Positions 21,714 through 31,029 of a DNA stretch of 64,000 bases are shown piece by piece (the first letter of the stretch is position 1; every line of letters starts with the position of its first letter). The stretch spans positions 2,156,818-2,220,817 of the forward strand of contig NC_135781.1 of NCBI RefSeq assembly GCF_028453695.1, given 5' to 3'. The translations under genes were made by a program, and so were the position numbers. Under the pieces are notes generated by a model. That model searched no databases, was not told the origin of the DNA, and saw only the letters and a program-made list of their open reading frames with translations. This stretch comes from Augochlora pura (Eukaryota > Arthropoda > Insecta > Hymenoptera > Halictidae).

Positions 21714-22360
21714 TCACTTAAATCTCGATTTAAATCTCGATCGACCATGTGATTGAAGCGCACACTGATAGAGTTTTGTGGCCATTGTCCCCCGCGTTGA
21801 CAATAAGGCTCGGAGCGCCCGCGTCCCGGGACAGAAATACAACCCGGCCGCCCATCGATCGACGGTGGTGGGGGGGAGGGTTGTGCGACACCGCCGCGGC
21901 CTCACTGTATTTTGTAATTTATCGATGGGGCACACCTTCGTCAACGATAACGTCACCGCGCCCGGCGCACGATTGAAAAATTGAGACGGCGCTTGTAAAG
22001 TAAGATGAAATATATCGGGCACCAACGAAATATAGACATATATATATATATATACACATACATGTATAGTATATGTATATTGAACTTTTGAAGCCGCGTA
22101 AATTAGCAATTTATTGTGCCAGAAGAATTATAGACCCCGCCGCGGCGAAGGCGCGATCTGTATATATCTCGGCGCGGACAACCGGCGCGACAATTTCAAC
22201 CGGGATGATCGGTGCGACGAAATAGAGCACTTGATACGGGGGATCGTTGGATAGTTGTCTCTTTGCGTGGAAGTCCTCTGTAACCCTTTTTTTTGGAACC
22301 GAGAATCAACAGTTGGAATTTTCAGAATTGAATTTCATCGAAATTGCTCGACTCTTTGTA
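21714..22360. other. Unique non-coding DNA
   Basis: Holds a (TA)n run near 22039-22053. The 131-codon reverse frame at 21714-22109 includes Tyr-Ile from the TA run and shows no domain. Confidence 0.6.
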
Positions 22361-22364
22361 AACG

Positions 22365-22443
22365 ATTTAAAAAATTACTTGGCTTTATAGCATTTTTACA
22401 AGACACAGAATTGTATTCTTCAAAGCCAAGCAATTTTGTTTAA
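22365..22443 (+). repeat. Hairpin element, copy 1 (shared 41-bp core)
   Basis: Left arm 22365-22386 pairs with right arm 22422-22443; the inner nine bases CTTGGCTTT/AAAGCCAAG are perfect, and 17 of 22 match overall. Inside lies a core (22384-22424) containing CATTTTTACAAGACACAGAA, with its own TACAA/TTGTA mini-stem. The same core, 38 of 41 bases identical, recurs in the neighbouring hairpin at 22487 with entirely different arms. Confidence 0.85.
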
Positions 22444-22486
22444 TAATATCACAATATTATTTATTCACAATACTATAATATATTTT

Positions 22487-22559
22487 TAATAATATCACAA
22501 GGTTTATATCATTTTTACAAGACACAGAATTGTATTATTCAATCCTTGTGATATTATTA
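22487..22559 (+). repeat. Hairpin element, copy 2 (same core, different arms)
   Basis: Arms TAATAATATCACAAGG (22487-22502) and CCTTGTGATATTATTA (22544-22559) are perfect 16-bp inverted repeats. The 41-base core at 22503-22543 differs from copy 1 at three positions. TAATAATATCACAA also occurs directly repeated at 22441-22454, between the two hairpins. Confidence 0.9.
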
Positions 22560-22635
22560 TTATTTAGAAGAGAATCATCGATTGTTGTTTCAGGTATAGT
22601 TTAAAGATTAAAAGATTCGTTAAAAGGCTTCCGGT

Positions 22636-22692
22636 AATTATATAACAATTCTCATTGGTGCTTCGGAGGCGCCACTCGAGTGCAAAGGGATA
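22636..22692 (+). repeat. GGCGCC...GCAAAGGGATAA element
   Basis: AATTATATAACAATTCTCATT, TGGTGCTTCGGAGGCGCC, ACTCGAGTGCAAAGGGATAA: the same order of blocks as at 13163-13230, with one change in the terminal AAGGGTTAA. Confidence 0.85.
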
Positions 22693-22694
22693 AG

Positions 22695-23015
22695 TGTATC
22701 TTAAGTGTACGACAACAACACGTCGCGTTCGTCAGAAACGTTCCTTCGCTCGTAGAAAAAAATAAAGAACCGAGAAGTTCCATTTTCCCGTAATCGAATC
22801 GTTTCCGCACATTTTCATCCCCGCTCGCTCGCTCGCGAAAGAAAGAATTGCCGGACAGGCCCCGCGACAACGTCTACGCTCGGCCCATTGTTCCAGGAGA
22901 TCCTCCGACTCCTTGGCTGGTTCCGGCTCGCGCCGGTTCACGGTGCCAAAACGCGATAGACGACCGGCGTTGTCGCCATTGAAGCGGCGTTCGCGTGTCT
23001 AATTATTCGCTATCG
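22695..23015. other. Unique non-coding DNA
   Basis: Two overlapping reverse frames of 72 and 69 codons with no domain; otherwise featureless. Confidence 0.55.
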
Positions 23016-23020
23016 ATAAA

Positions 23021-23156
23021 GAGCAAGAGAGAGAGAGAGAGAGAGAGCAACAGAGACAAATAGCTAAAGAGAGAGAGAGAGAGAGAGAGAGAGAGCAACA
23101 GAGAAAAATAGCTAAAGAGAGAGACAGAGAGAGAGAGAGCAACAGAGAAAAATAGC

Positions 23157-23187
<31 letters not shown>
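23021..23187 (+). repeat. GA-rich 44-48-bp minisatellite
   Basis: GCAACAGAGA(A/C)AAATAGCTA occurs at 23047, 23095 and 23139, separated by GA runs of varying length. The reverse frames of 155-186 codons across it are Leu/Ser repeats and not genes. Confidence 0.93.
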
Positions 23188-23189
<2 letters not shown>

Positions 23190-23190
<1 letters not shown>

Positions 23191-23525
23191 CGCGGCCGGG
23201 TAAACGTCGATACGAGCCAGGAATAAAAATTCGGCCGGAACATTCGCCGGTGTCCGAGGCTCCGCGTTGCTCCTCCGTAATCGAAAATGTAGGAGTTTGC
23301 CAGCCGCGGCATAATGAGGCGCGCGAACGTGTAAATATCGCGAATTACTTTTGTATGCGGCCTGGCAGCGCTCCACCGCCGTCGGACACGGTAAATTGTT
23401 GTTTCGCAGCCGCGGAAAGTTGAATTGGTCGCGCCGGAATCGGCCGGCGCAAGGATTAAAGCAAACCGCGCGCGAGTTTCTACGCTGCCGTTTTGCTGCT
23501 CCGCGATTTTGTAGTCCGCGATTTT
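23190..23525. other. GC-rich non-coding DNA
   Basis: Lies between two tandem arrays. Frames on both strands are open simultaneously and carry no recognisable motif. Confidence 0.55.
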
Positions 23526-23528
23526 TTC

Positions 23529-23790
23529 TTGTCTCGATACAGAAATTGTCTTGATACAAAAATTATCTCGATACAACAATTATCTCGATACAAAAATTAT
23601 CTTGATACACAAATTATCTTGATACAAAAATTATCTTGATACAAACATTATCTTGATACAAAAATTATCTTGATACAACAATTATCTTGATACAAAAATT
23701 ATCTCGATACAAAAATTATCTCGATACAACAATTATCTTGATACAAAAATTATCTGGATACAAAAATTATCTGGATACAAAAATTATCTG
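23529..23790 (+). repeat. 17-bp AAAATTATCTTGATACA array (~15 copies)
   Basis: AATTATCT(T/C/G)GATACAA(A/C)A repeats with an exact 17-base period. The third base of the GAT trinucleotide context varies as TTGAT, TCGAT or TGGAT, so variants are clustered. The array ends at the 21-bp sequence shared with 8691. The Tyr-Lys-Asn-Tyr-Leu-Asp-Thr peptides read from it are incidental. Confidence 0.95.
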
Positions 23791-23808
23791 CACCGTTCAA
23801 TATGGAGA
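23788..23808 (+). repeat. 21-bp sequence shared with 8691-8711
   Basis: Exact second occurrence of the block containing CACCGTTCAATATGGAGA, abutting the 17-bp array. Confidence 0.75.
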
Positions 23809-23809
23809 G

Positions 23810-24055
23810 CCAGAAGAAGCATTCGCGACATGTTATGCTCCGTTGTTTCAAGAAAGGCAATGGTGCAAAGGACACTGCGGACGAGGCTTCGTGGCTCATT
23901 TTTCGTCGCGCGAGCTGCGTTTCGGCGGAGTGAGATGCCAAAGTGGACGGGGACAGTAAGGGGGAAGGATGCCCCTGTTAGTCGCGCGGGGAGGGAAGGA
24001 GCCGCGCGAGCATAATAGACCTTCGGCCGGCAATTAATTAATCTTGCTCGGATGT
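23810..24055. other. Non-coding DNA
   Basis: Short overlapping frames only; nothing recognised. Confidence 0.5.

Positions 24056-24058
<3 letters not shown>

Positions 24059-24096
<38 letters not shown>
24059..24096 (+). repeat. (GA)n microsatellite
   Basis: Pure GA of about 37 bases followed by AAGAAAAAAAAGG. Confidence 0.97.
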
Positions 24097-24099
<3 letters not shown>

Positions 24100-24575
24100 A
24101 AAAAAAGGAATATACCGGGAGGACCGGGGGATATAATTAATGGTGGAAAGTTTGTTTTGTCGTAATTAAGCGACCAAAAAAAGATTGTCGATTAATCTGG
24201 CCAGGGGGGAGGGGGGTGGGGGCGAATACAACGTCGAACGTCTCCTGGCTTCCTGGAACTGAAACGAACCATCCCCCTTCCCCTCCACGACCGACTCCGT
24301 CTCTCTCCCCCCGTTAAAGCACACCGTGGAAGTCTCTCGCTGTCTCGTGTTCCGAAATGAAATTCTCTCCTGTGTTCTGACGGACGCTGGAACCGAGAAC
24401 ACGGCGCGCCGTGATTCAACGGAATAAATTGTATCGCGCGATGCTGAATTAATATGTACAACGTTGAATTGTTGTACGGTGTGAGAGAGAGAGATTAATG
24501 TTTGCAATGGTGAATTACTGGGGAATGATGAACTAAGAGGTACAACGTTAGGTTACGACGTGATTGTAGGTTGAC
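24100..24575. other. Non-coding DNA
   Basis: The 113-codon reverse frame at 24166-24507 overlaps a second reverse frame of 89 codons and has no domain. Confidence 0.55.
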
Positions 24576-24578
24576 GTA

Positions 24579-24658
24579 TATACAGGGTGGGGCCGAAACT
24601 ATTGCCACCTCAAATATCTTCGATACTGTAAGTTTCAGAGAAATATTTGCTGAAACAA
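24579..24658 (+). mobile_element. TACAGGGTGGGG dispersed-repeat terminus (plus orientation)
   Basis: TATACAGGGTGGGG, CGAAACTATTGCCACC, TCAAATATCTTCGA, then AAGTTT, running into an assembly gap. The reverse complement of the first ~57 bases recurs at 29840-29897. The TACAGGGTG end is shared with another family in this window (59568). No coding content is visible. Confidence 0.75.
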
Positions 24659-24758
24659 NNNNNNNNNNNNNNNNNNNNNNNNNNNNNNNNNNNNNNNNNN
24701 NNNNNNNNNNNNNNNNNNNNNNNNNNNNNNNNNNNNNNNNNNNNNNNNNNNNNNNNNN
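24659..24758. other. Assembly gap (100 N)
   Basis: Exactly 100 N. It interrupts the dispersed repeat beginning at 24579, suggesting the repeat caused the break. Confidence 0.99.
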
Positions 24759-24759
24759 G

Positions 24760-25135
24760 CCGGCCCCCCAGCGAAGCCCATTCGCGCCGGCGATCGAATC
24801 AGCGTTAGCAGTAACCGCGCCTCGCCTTTTATGCGCCAGTCGTTGAATTTAAATGTCCGCGATGCCGGCGAAGGCCGGCTTATGCTCATCGCCGGCCGTA
24901 TTGTAAATCTCACCCTCGCTGCACGAACGGCGAACCTCCGCGGAAAATTTCGGGGCGCGTCGTATCATCGTCTCGGCTCGAGACTACGCGTCACGGACGA
25001 TTTTACGAGACACCTTCGTCTTCGATCGTGATGGATCTTGAGAGAGAAGGTGATGGAGTTATTTCGCGACGTTCGTTGTCAGTTGCTGTTGTTTGATATG
25101 ATTTTAGGATTGATTGGTATTATACTGTATGATAC
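24760..25135. other. GC-rich non-coding DNA
   Basis: Contains a GCCGGCGAAGGCCGGC-type inverted motif near 24862-24877. No frame with a domain. Confidence 0.55.
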
Positions 25136-25138
25136 ATT

Positions 25139-25347
25139 AATATAATATACTATATAGTATACTAATACAAGATTCCATGTAATATACTAAATTTATATAA
25201 TATAAAAATTATATAATATACTAATATAAGATTCTACATAATATACTAAATTTATATAATATCAAAATTATATAATATACTACATAATGTGATATATAAT
25301 ATACTAATTTAATATGCTATATAATATACTAATATAATATACTATAT
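25139..25347 (+). repeat. 59-bp AT-rich tandem array
   Basis: AAGATTC(C/T)A at 25169 and 25228 marks a 59-base unit containing ATATACTAAATTTATATAAT. Shorter TATAATATACTA units extend both ends. Confidence 0.85.
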
Positions 25348-25349
25348 CA

Positions 25350-26100
25350 CTCGACACAAACCATAACTTCATCCCCCATCACCAAATACCAACACAACCT
25401 GACATAACCTCCACCAAAAACGAAACTTTCATCTGCTCTTAAATGCCAGACCAACGCCACAGGAAACAAGCACGTCGCCGAAAATCCGCCGGTCCTTCGC
25501 TTTAAGGACCCGAACAGATCCTCCGTTCGGCTAAAGTCGTCCGCGGCAATATTCTCGAGAATTACCCACCCGGATGAAGTGCGCAATAAAATCATGCCGG
25601 GGGATGCCACGGTTTACAGCTTTTTGCGGCGAGGCGACCGTGCAACGAAGCCCGCGCTATCGCGAATTGAAATCAGCTAGGAGTCCTACCGCCGTCATAG
25701 GGCCGCGAGGGACGAAAAGTGGAGAGGGGAAAAGAGGCGAACGTCGCGGCGGATATCGCGCACGCAGATAAGGAGATTTACGCGGGGTAATTGCGAGCCG
25801 CAAGTTTTGTTATCGGGGCCCGAAGTTCGAGCCCCGAAGTGACACTAGCGAGCGGAGAAAAAATAGGCCGCCGAGCGGAGAAGCCGCGAAGGAGTCGGCG
25901 CTGTGGTAGTAGCGATTTATATAGGGCGAGTTTGTTATTAATAATATTTATGAAATATTTTAATTGATGATTTATAGAATTCTTTTATTACTTCGAACGC
26001 GAGTCAAAGTCTGAAATCAACCCTTTTCTTCCGCCGCGTGCCGGAGTTAGGTTGGCTTCAGACCGCTAGCTCGCAACAGTTTGAATTTCGCGCGCTCTTC
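25350..26100. other. Non-coding DNA
   Basis: Small frames on both strands only. TTAGGTTGGC at 26047-26056 resembles a mariner end, but no partner was found. Confidence 0.55.
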
Positions 26101-26103
26101 TCT

Positions 26104-26392
26104 CATTGGCTACTGCTTTTCGTTAATAACTCTTAAACAAAACGACGGATCGAATTTTTGTAAAGGACAAAGTTACTTAAAATAACCTCAGGAACCCTAA
26201 AATTCCTCCAGCTATAATAATGCATCCTGTAAATGCTCGCTCGCCTCTGATTGGCTATCGTTTTTCGTTAATATCTCTTAACCAAAGCAACGTATCGCAT
26301 TTTCGTAAAGGAAAAAATTACTCAAAATAACCTCAAGAACCCCACAATTCTCTGCGTCACAATAATTTCAACACACCCTGTAGATAACCGGG
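26104..26392 (-). mobile_element. Dispersed repeat, two tandem ~145-bp copies
   Basis: Two copies (26104 and 26249, 145 bases apart) share ATTGGCTA, TTTTCGTTAATA(A/T)CTCTTAA, TTTGTAAAGGA or TTCGTAAAGGA, AAAATAACCTCA and a terminal (A/C)CCTGTA. Read on the minus strand the element starts TACAGGGTGT. Related copies lie at 59568 and 60511. I associate this repeat type with hymenopteran genomes; it has no coding capacity. Confidence 0.8.
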
Positions 26393-26399
26393 AGCGTCC

Positions 26400-27270
26400 C
26401 GAGGAGCCTGTATGCAACGCCGGCCGAAGTCGTGGCTTCTAATCGAAGCGAGGGAATCGAGGCTGTTGCCAGCCCCGCGGCGCGTTCGCGTTCGCTAACG
26501 GCACGCGTTCTCAGAGGCCTGTTATTACGCGAACTTCGAACTGCCGGGGCGCGTCATAATCGCGAGCCGGTCTCTCCCCGCGTCGACGCGCGTGTAGTTC
26601 GTCATTCTTGGAAAATAGAACGCGATTCGGTGATACAGTTCCGAGGAAACTCGAGCATCTCGTCGCCACGTCTACCGGTGTTGTACGACGATCGCGATCT
26701 TATACGTTTCGCGTAAAGTCAGACAATAGTAGTCGTTTGCACGTTGTTACTTAATGTTAGATGAAGACAGGGACGGTGCAAGTTTGATGCATTTTTGGTG
26801 TGATTAGGTTATGTGATATAGAAAGTTAATTTTTAATTTTATTTTTAAATATAATCTAGTCATTACTGTATACATATAAAATATATTCAATATATTATTT
26901 TGTCATTATATACTCAATTCATAATAACAACAATTTTAATATTTTTTTATTAAATACTATAAAATAGAATTATAAAAGTGTACTGTATTTTTAGAGATAA
27001 TGTTCAACATAACATCGTAAAAATTGACATAAATAAAACAACAATTGCCAAAGCTTAATTATTACAGAGACACCATATGCTCAATACAAAATTATAATAA
27101 ATAATTATTCTCGTCCAAAAGCACTAAAAAATTGATAAAAATAACTTTTTCCCGTAAAAAAACCTCCAACAAGAAAATTCCACAAGATCCAAGTACACCA
27201 ATCGACCGCGCGAGGCGTTAGGCGATTTTTAAGGGTAGTCACGATCCGGTCGCAATAGCTCGCGTCCGAT
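26400..27270. other. Unique DNA, GC-rich then AT-rich
   Basis: The 94-codon frame at 26432-26716 is the only sizeable one and has no domain. 26800-27200 is strongly AT-rich and featureless. Confidence 0.55.
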
Positions 27271-27442
27271 TCCTTCAGGAATTAGGGCACGCGCGAGGAA
27301 GAAGCGTCCTGGGGGGTAAGTCGATTGGATCGTTCTTTCTCCGGCTGGGTCAAGCGAAAAGGGGAACATGGAATGGAAATAAATCGGCGATCAGGTGCGC
27401 TAGCCGAGAAACCCGGTCAATATGCTGAGACTGAGATAGAAA

Positions 27443-27446
<4 letters not shown>

Positions 27447-27473
<27 letters not shown>
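27447..27473 (+). repeat. (GA)n microsatellite
   Basis: Pure GA, 27 bases, inside a short open frame whose Arg-Glu run it encodes. Confidence 0.95.
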
Positions 27474-27648
27474 TAGTCGATGCAGAACGCGTCGAACGCG
27501 AGAGACAACGGGCTTATGTTCTGTAATAAATTGATCGAAGGCGGCGTGGCACGCCGGGCAACGCTTTAGACGGTTCTCTGTGATGCATGGGTACGTTTCT
27601 CCGGGAAATAGGAAACACTATGAACGATTGCTTCGACGAATTTCTTTC

Positions 27649-27870
27649 TAATTAATATATATTGTATAATGATGTTTCCAGTATTCTTTCTTTCTTTATT
27701 GTTGTTTTTTTCTTTATTGCAATTGTTATTTTATTTGTTAAGAAAATTAGTCAATTGTTATTTTATTTGCTAATAAAATTGGTCAATTGTTTTATTTTTT
27801 TTCTCTAATTAATATCGCTAATAACGTTGCCAGCATTCTTTCTTTCTTTATTGTTGTCTATCTTTCCCTA
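27649..27870 (+). repeat. Nested duplication: 156-bp repeat with 32-bp subrepeats
   Basis: CTAATTAATAT followed by CCAG(T/C)ATTCTTTCTTTC and TTTATTGTTGT occurs at 27649 and 27805, 156 bases apart. Between them CAATTGTTATTTTATTTG units repeat at 27720, 27752 and 27784 with a 32-base period. Confidence 0.8.
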
Positions 27871-27876
27871 CTTCTC

Positions 27877-27985
27877 TCTCTCCCCCTCTCCTTCTGTCTT
27901 TCAAACTAAATTTCTCTCTCTCTCTCTCCCTCTATCTAACTTGCTCTCCCTTTCTCTCTCTCTCTTTCTCCAACTCTCTCTCCAT
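27877..27985 (+). repeat. (CT)n-rich tract
   Basis: CT repeats with CC and TTT interruptions, directly after the nested duplication. The 100-codon Leu/Ser/Pro frame across it is a repeat translation. Confidence 0.93.
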
Positions 27986-27999
27986 CCGAAATCACTCGT

Positions 28000-28640
28000 T
28001 TCCCTCGCAATCATGCCCTATCCTGCTCGCAGGAGCGTGTCGGTGCACGCCTCGCTCCTCCCCCCCTCGCCACCCACCCAGAAAGAGAATATATACACTC
28101 GCGAGCGCCGCCGCACGGCAGACAATTAATTTGCGAGTCAGGGCACTGCGGTCCATTCCTGTGTCCGTCCGTTTAAGATTGATTAAGAGTCCCCCTGAAA
28201 TCTAGGTCCTCCTCCTACACCTCCTCCTGCACCTCCTCCATCCGTCCGTTTCTAGATCGAGCGCAGAGCATCGATCCGAAGAGGGTTTGTTCATCCTTCG
28301 GAGGAGAAACACGGGAGATCGGTTGCCACCTCCTCCCCCCCTCCCCCTCCCTGCGTCTCTCTCTCTACACCCGCTGTAATTAACGGGGCTCGCGTGATTA
28401 ACGGATCGGGCCACGCCGCTGCGCGCGCGCGCGCGCTCGGAATCCCTGGTTTTACTTTCGTTTCAGCCGGGAACGGGAACCTAGTCGACGACCGGCAAAC
28501 TGTTGCCGGACGACGATCATTCAATACTACTGGCACCGCAACGAGCAAACAGTGATTTCTTTTTCTCGTGGAACACCGTGAACGAATTCGCCAATTCGAA
28601 TCTATCGGAGTGGTTGTTCCGTTAGCTTTTTCCCATCTTT
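28000..28640. other. GC-rich non-coding DNA
   Basis: Has a CCTCCTCC(T/N) 12-bp repeat at 28203-28240 and a CG run at 28431-28446. The 140-codon reverse frame at 28291-28713 runs into the 31-bp array and is not credible as a gene. Confidence 0.55.
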
Positions 28641-28642
28641 TC

Positions 28643-28758
28643 TGATATCGATCAAGATTTTCGTCATAATTTTTGATATCGATCAAGATTTTCGTCATGA
28701 TTTTTGACATCAATCAAGATTTTCGTCATAATTTTTTATATCAATAAAGATTTTTATT
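28643..28758 (+). repeat. 31-bp tandem array (3.7 copies)
   Basis: TGATATCGATCAAGATTTTC at 28643 and 28674, TGACATCAATCAAGATTTTC at 28705, and a degraded copy at 28737; the period is 31-32 bases. GATATC and ATCGAT palindromes are in each intact unit. Confidence 0.93.
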
Positions 28759-28859
28759 GTCGCTATGAAATTAGATCCGAGCGTCGGGTTTTGGTTGAAC
28801 GATCGTGCAGCGTTGTTTTGGGAATGTTGGTGGCATCTTGTGCACGCTATATTGTCGCG

Positions 28860-28975
28860 GAGATGAACTCGCTCTGTTCTACGCTCCGTTCAATACTGTA
28901 CATAGTATTCCACGCTCCGTTTTACGCTATATTGTACACACTATTCTACGCCCTGTTCCACGCACCGTTCGATTT
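28860..28975 (+). repeat. Degenerate TTC(C/T)ACGC(T/A)CCGTT repeat
   Basis: Variants such as TTCTACGCTCCGTTC, TTCCACGCTCCGTTT, TTCTACGCCCTGTTC and TTCCACGCACCGTTC recur, interleaved with TATTGTACA words. It keeps a 125-codon frame open, which I attribute to the repeat. Confidence 0.65.
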
Positions 28976-28979
28976 TCTC

Positions 28980-29835
28980 CAACAACGCGGCGCAAGCAAG
29001 ACGAAACGCAGCAAAACTCGATTACGAAGTAGACCAATTTTCTACGGGGCTGGATGCAAATCGAATTCCGCGGTGGATTAGCGTTCACGGCGACGGATTT
29101 CGCCCCGTTTATCGCGCGTCTGGCCGCGTCTAGCCGCTCGTCCCGGCTGCGAAATCTCGGACCCGTTTCTCCGAGGGTTGCGCCCGGGAGTGTCGAAGGA
29201 GGGGTGGGGGGCTGGCTGGCGAGAGTGCGTGCGCGGCGTTTTCTTCGGTTCTTTTGAGATGGTGATGACGATTCCGGGCCGGGGTCCTTTGACCGGCGGG
29301 GGAAATAAAGAGCTCCATTTTCGCTGGAGCGCGCTGCGGGAGAGGGTGCCGCGTGGAAATTGACAACGGCCGGATACACCCTCTTCATCCTGTTAGCCGA
29401 ACGTAAGAAAACCGGGGGCTTTCGCGGAGCCCTGGACGACGAAGAGGAGTGAATCATTTTCTCGTTTCGTTGTTTGGGGCGCGAGGGGAGTTACGGGTTT
29501 CGTTTTCCGATGAACAGATGAGACGCGGAGAGGAGAATCATATCAGGGTACGAATTAAAGGGTGAAATTGGAAATTAGAATCGAAATTGAAGGCTCGATG
29601 AAATTGTATTTTTTGGAACTTTTTAATCTGTCTTGTATAATTTTAATATAACTACGACGGAGGTTCTTGATAACTTTGACGTTACATTAATTTTTATTAA
29701 AGGGTTAAAAGTTAATAATGCTTATAAAACTCGATTTTTAAAACCATCTGTAATCGGATATGTAATTCATGCACTGTTTATGCATTAATGTAAAAGTAAT
29801 ATTTTCTTTTAATTGTTATTTTAAGTTTATACTTA
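28980..29835. other. Non-coding DNA, GC-rich then AT-rich
   Basis: The 176-codon reverse frame (28927-29457) overlaps three forward frames of 61-67 codons and a second reverse frame. It is Arg/Ser/Pro-rich and has no domain. TTAAAGGGTTAAAA lies at 29698-29710. Confidence 0.55.
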
Positions 29836-29839
29836 TAGC

Positions 29840-29897
29840 GAAACTTATAGTTTCGAAGATATTTGAGGTGGCAATAGTTTCGTCCCCACCCTGTATA
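29840..29897 (-). mobile_element. TACAGGGTGGGG dispersed-repeat terminus (minus orientation)
   Basis: Reverse complement of the sequence at 24579 with only a few differences: GAAACTATTGCCACC and TCAAATATCTTCGAAACTATA on the minus strand, ending CACCCTGTATA on the plus strand. Homology stops after about 57 bases. Confidence 0.8.
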
Positions 29898-29899
29898 CA

Positions 29900-30595
29900 T
29901 ATATATGTCCCGGCCGTGCATGTATCCGGCTCGACGCATTAATATTTAATGGGGGAGCGAAACGCCGTGGCCGGTGCGTTGCCCGGTTATTTTTTTTCAA
30001 CCGCGTTATCTACGCGTAAACACGGCGAGTTATGGGTCCTCGGGAAGTGTACAGCCACACGGCCGGCCTTCCTTCCCGCGGGATAACCGAACTGTTTTAC
30101 GGCGACGCGTCGGCGGCCACTTAAGGCAAACCCCTCCCCTCCCTGCCGCTCCTTGAAACCGATCGAAGCCGACCGGGCGGAAAGGATGTTTTAATTTACA
30201 GGACGCCGGCTAATGTGCCGGGTGTCGCCCGCGAATCAGCCGCGTTCGTTAAAATGCAATCGCGCGCCCTGTCGCCGCGATAAATTCACCGCCTCCCCGT
30301 TCGCATTGTTTATTGCCGCGGCGGATCCCCTATCCCCGTCGCGCCGCGAACGGAGAAGGATCCTCTCGAGACTCGCGCCGTCCTCGCCGCTGGACGGGTT
30401 AGAGTTTTTTAACGCTGGATTTGCCAGCGATTCGAGCGACGAAGAAGTCGAATGATATTAATTGTGATAGAGAAATAGATTTGCAGACGTCGTCGATTGA
30501 TCGTACGTTTAATTGTTTGGAGAAACACCGAGCGACGAGTGAGCGTTTGAGGATAGCCGAGTGTCCGGGACCCGAGGAGAACCTTAACCTCTTCG
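29900..30595. other. GC-rich non-coding DNA
   Basis: Several 60-80-codon plus-strand frames overlap with no domain. Nothing else is recognised. Confidence 0.55.
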
Positions 30596-30598
30596 CCC

Positions 30599-30706
30599 TA
30601 ATTTTTGAAATCTAAACTTTGTTGGTATAATGATTGTCTTGGGACGTGATAGTATAATTAATATGTGGCGCCACGGAGTCGCCAGTCGAGTGCGAAGGGT
30701 TAAGGC
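30599..30706 (+). repeat. Longest copy of the GCAAAGGGTTAA element
   Basis: Begins TTTTTGAAATCTAAACTTTG, then TTGGTATAATGATTGTCTTG, GGACGTGATAGTATAATTA, then GTGGCGCCACGGAGTCGCC, AGTCGAGTGCGAAGGGTTAA. The first half alone recurs at 43066-43122. So the family is at least ~105 bp, with a short hairpin near its right end. Confidence 0.8.
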
Positions 30707-31028
30707 TCACAAACCCCCGAATCACAATTAAAATAATATTTGTATTGAACTGCTAGCAATAAATGGGACGGTAGGGGGCGTAGCCTTAGCGATCCTCGTA
30801 CCAAATGCCTGTTAATTCCGTGCCCCTAGTCTCACCACAAAAATCCAAATAAAAATTGAAATATTATTAACCATGAATTGCTAGCAATAAACGTCACAGT
30901 AGGGGGCGTAGCCCTCGCAGTCCTCACCCTAAATGCCTGTTAATTCCGTGCCCCTAGTCTCACAAATCCCCAAATGAAAATTAAAATATTATTTAGGGCC
31001 AACACCTGCTAGCAATAAACGCGCCAGT
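30707..31028 (+). repeat. 128-bp tandem repeat (about 2.4 copies)
   Basis: TGCTAGCAATAAA occurs at 30751, 30879 and 31008, spacings 128 and 129. The inner part (GTAGGGGGCGTAGCC, AAATGCCTGTTAATTCCGTG, CCCCTAGTCTCAC) is far better conserved between copies than the AT-rich linker. It starts directly after a GCAAAGGGTTAA-type element. Confidence 0.93.
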
Positions 31029-31029
31029 T

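Noticed and set aside
22999..23559. 186-codon reverse frame with long Leu-Ser runs
   Set aside because: Half of it is the GA minisatellite read on the minus strand; the rest has no motif.
25790..25850. tRNA-like B-box word GTTCGAGCCCC near 25826
   Set aside because: No matching A-box, acceptor stem or cloverleaf can be drawn. Similar GTTCGAA words at 48647 and 61345 fail for the same reason.
26047..26056. TTAGGTTGGC as a second mariner end
   Set aside because: Only ten bases match, the following sequence differs from the two MITEs, and no complementary end is nearby.
27279..27321. Possible 37-base micro-exon between TTCCTTCAG and GGTAAGT
   Set aside because: Both splice-like signals are present, but there is no flanking exon, no conserved peptide and such pairs occur by chance at this density.
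28927..29457. 176-codon reverse frame
   Set aside because: Stop-poor GC-rich DNA with four other frames open over the same bases; no domain or splice context.
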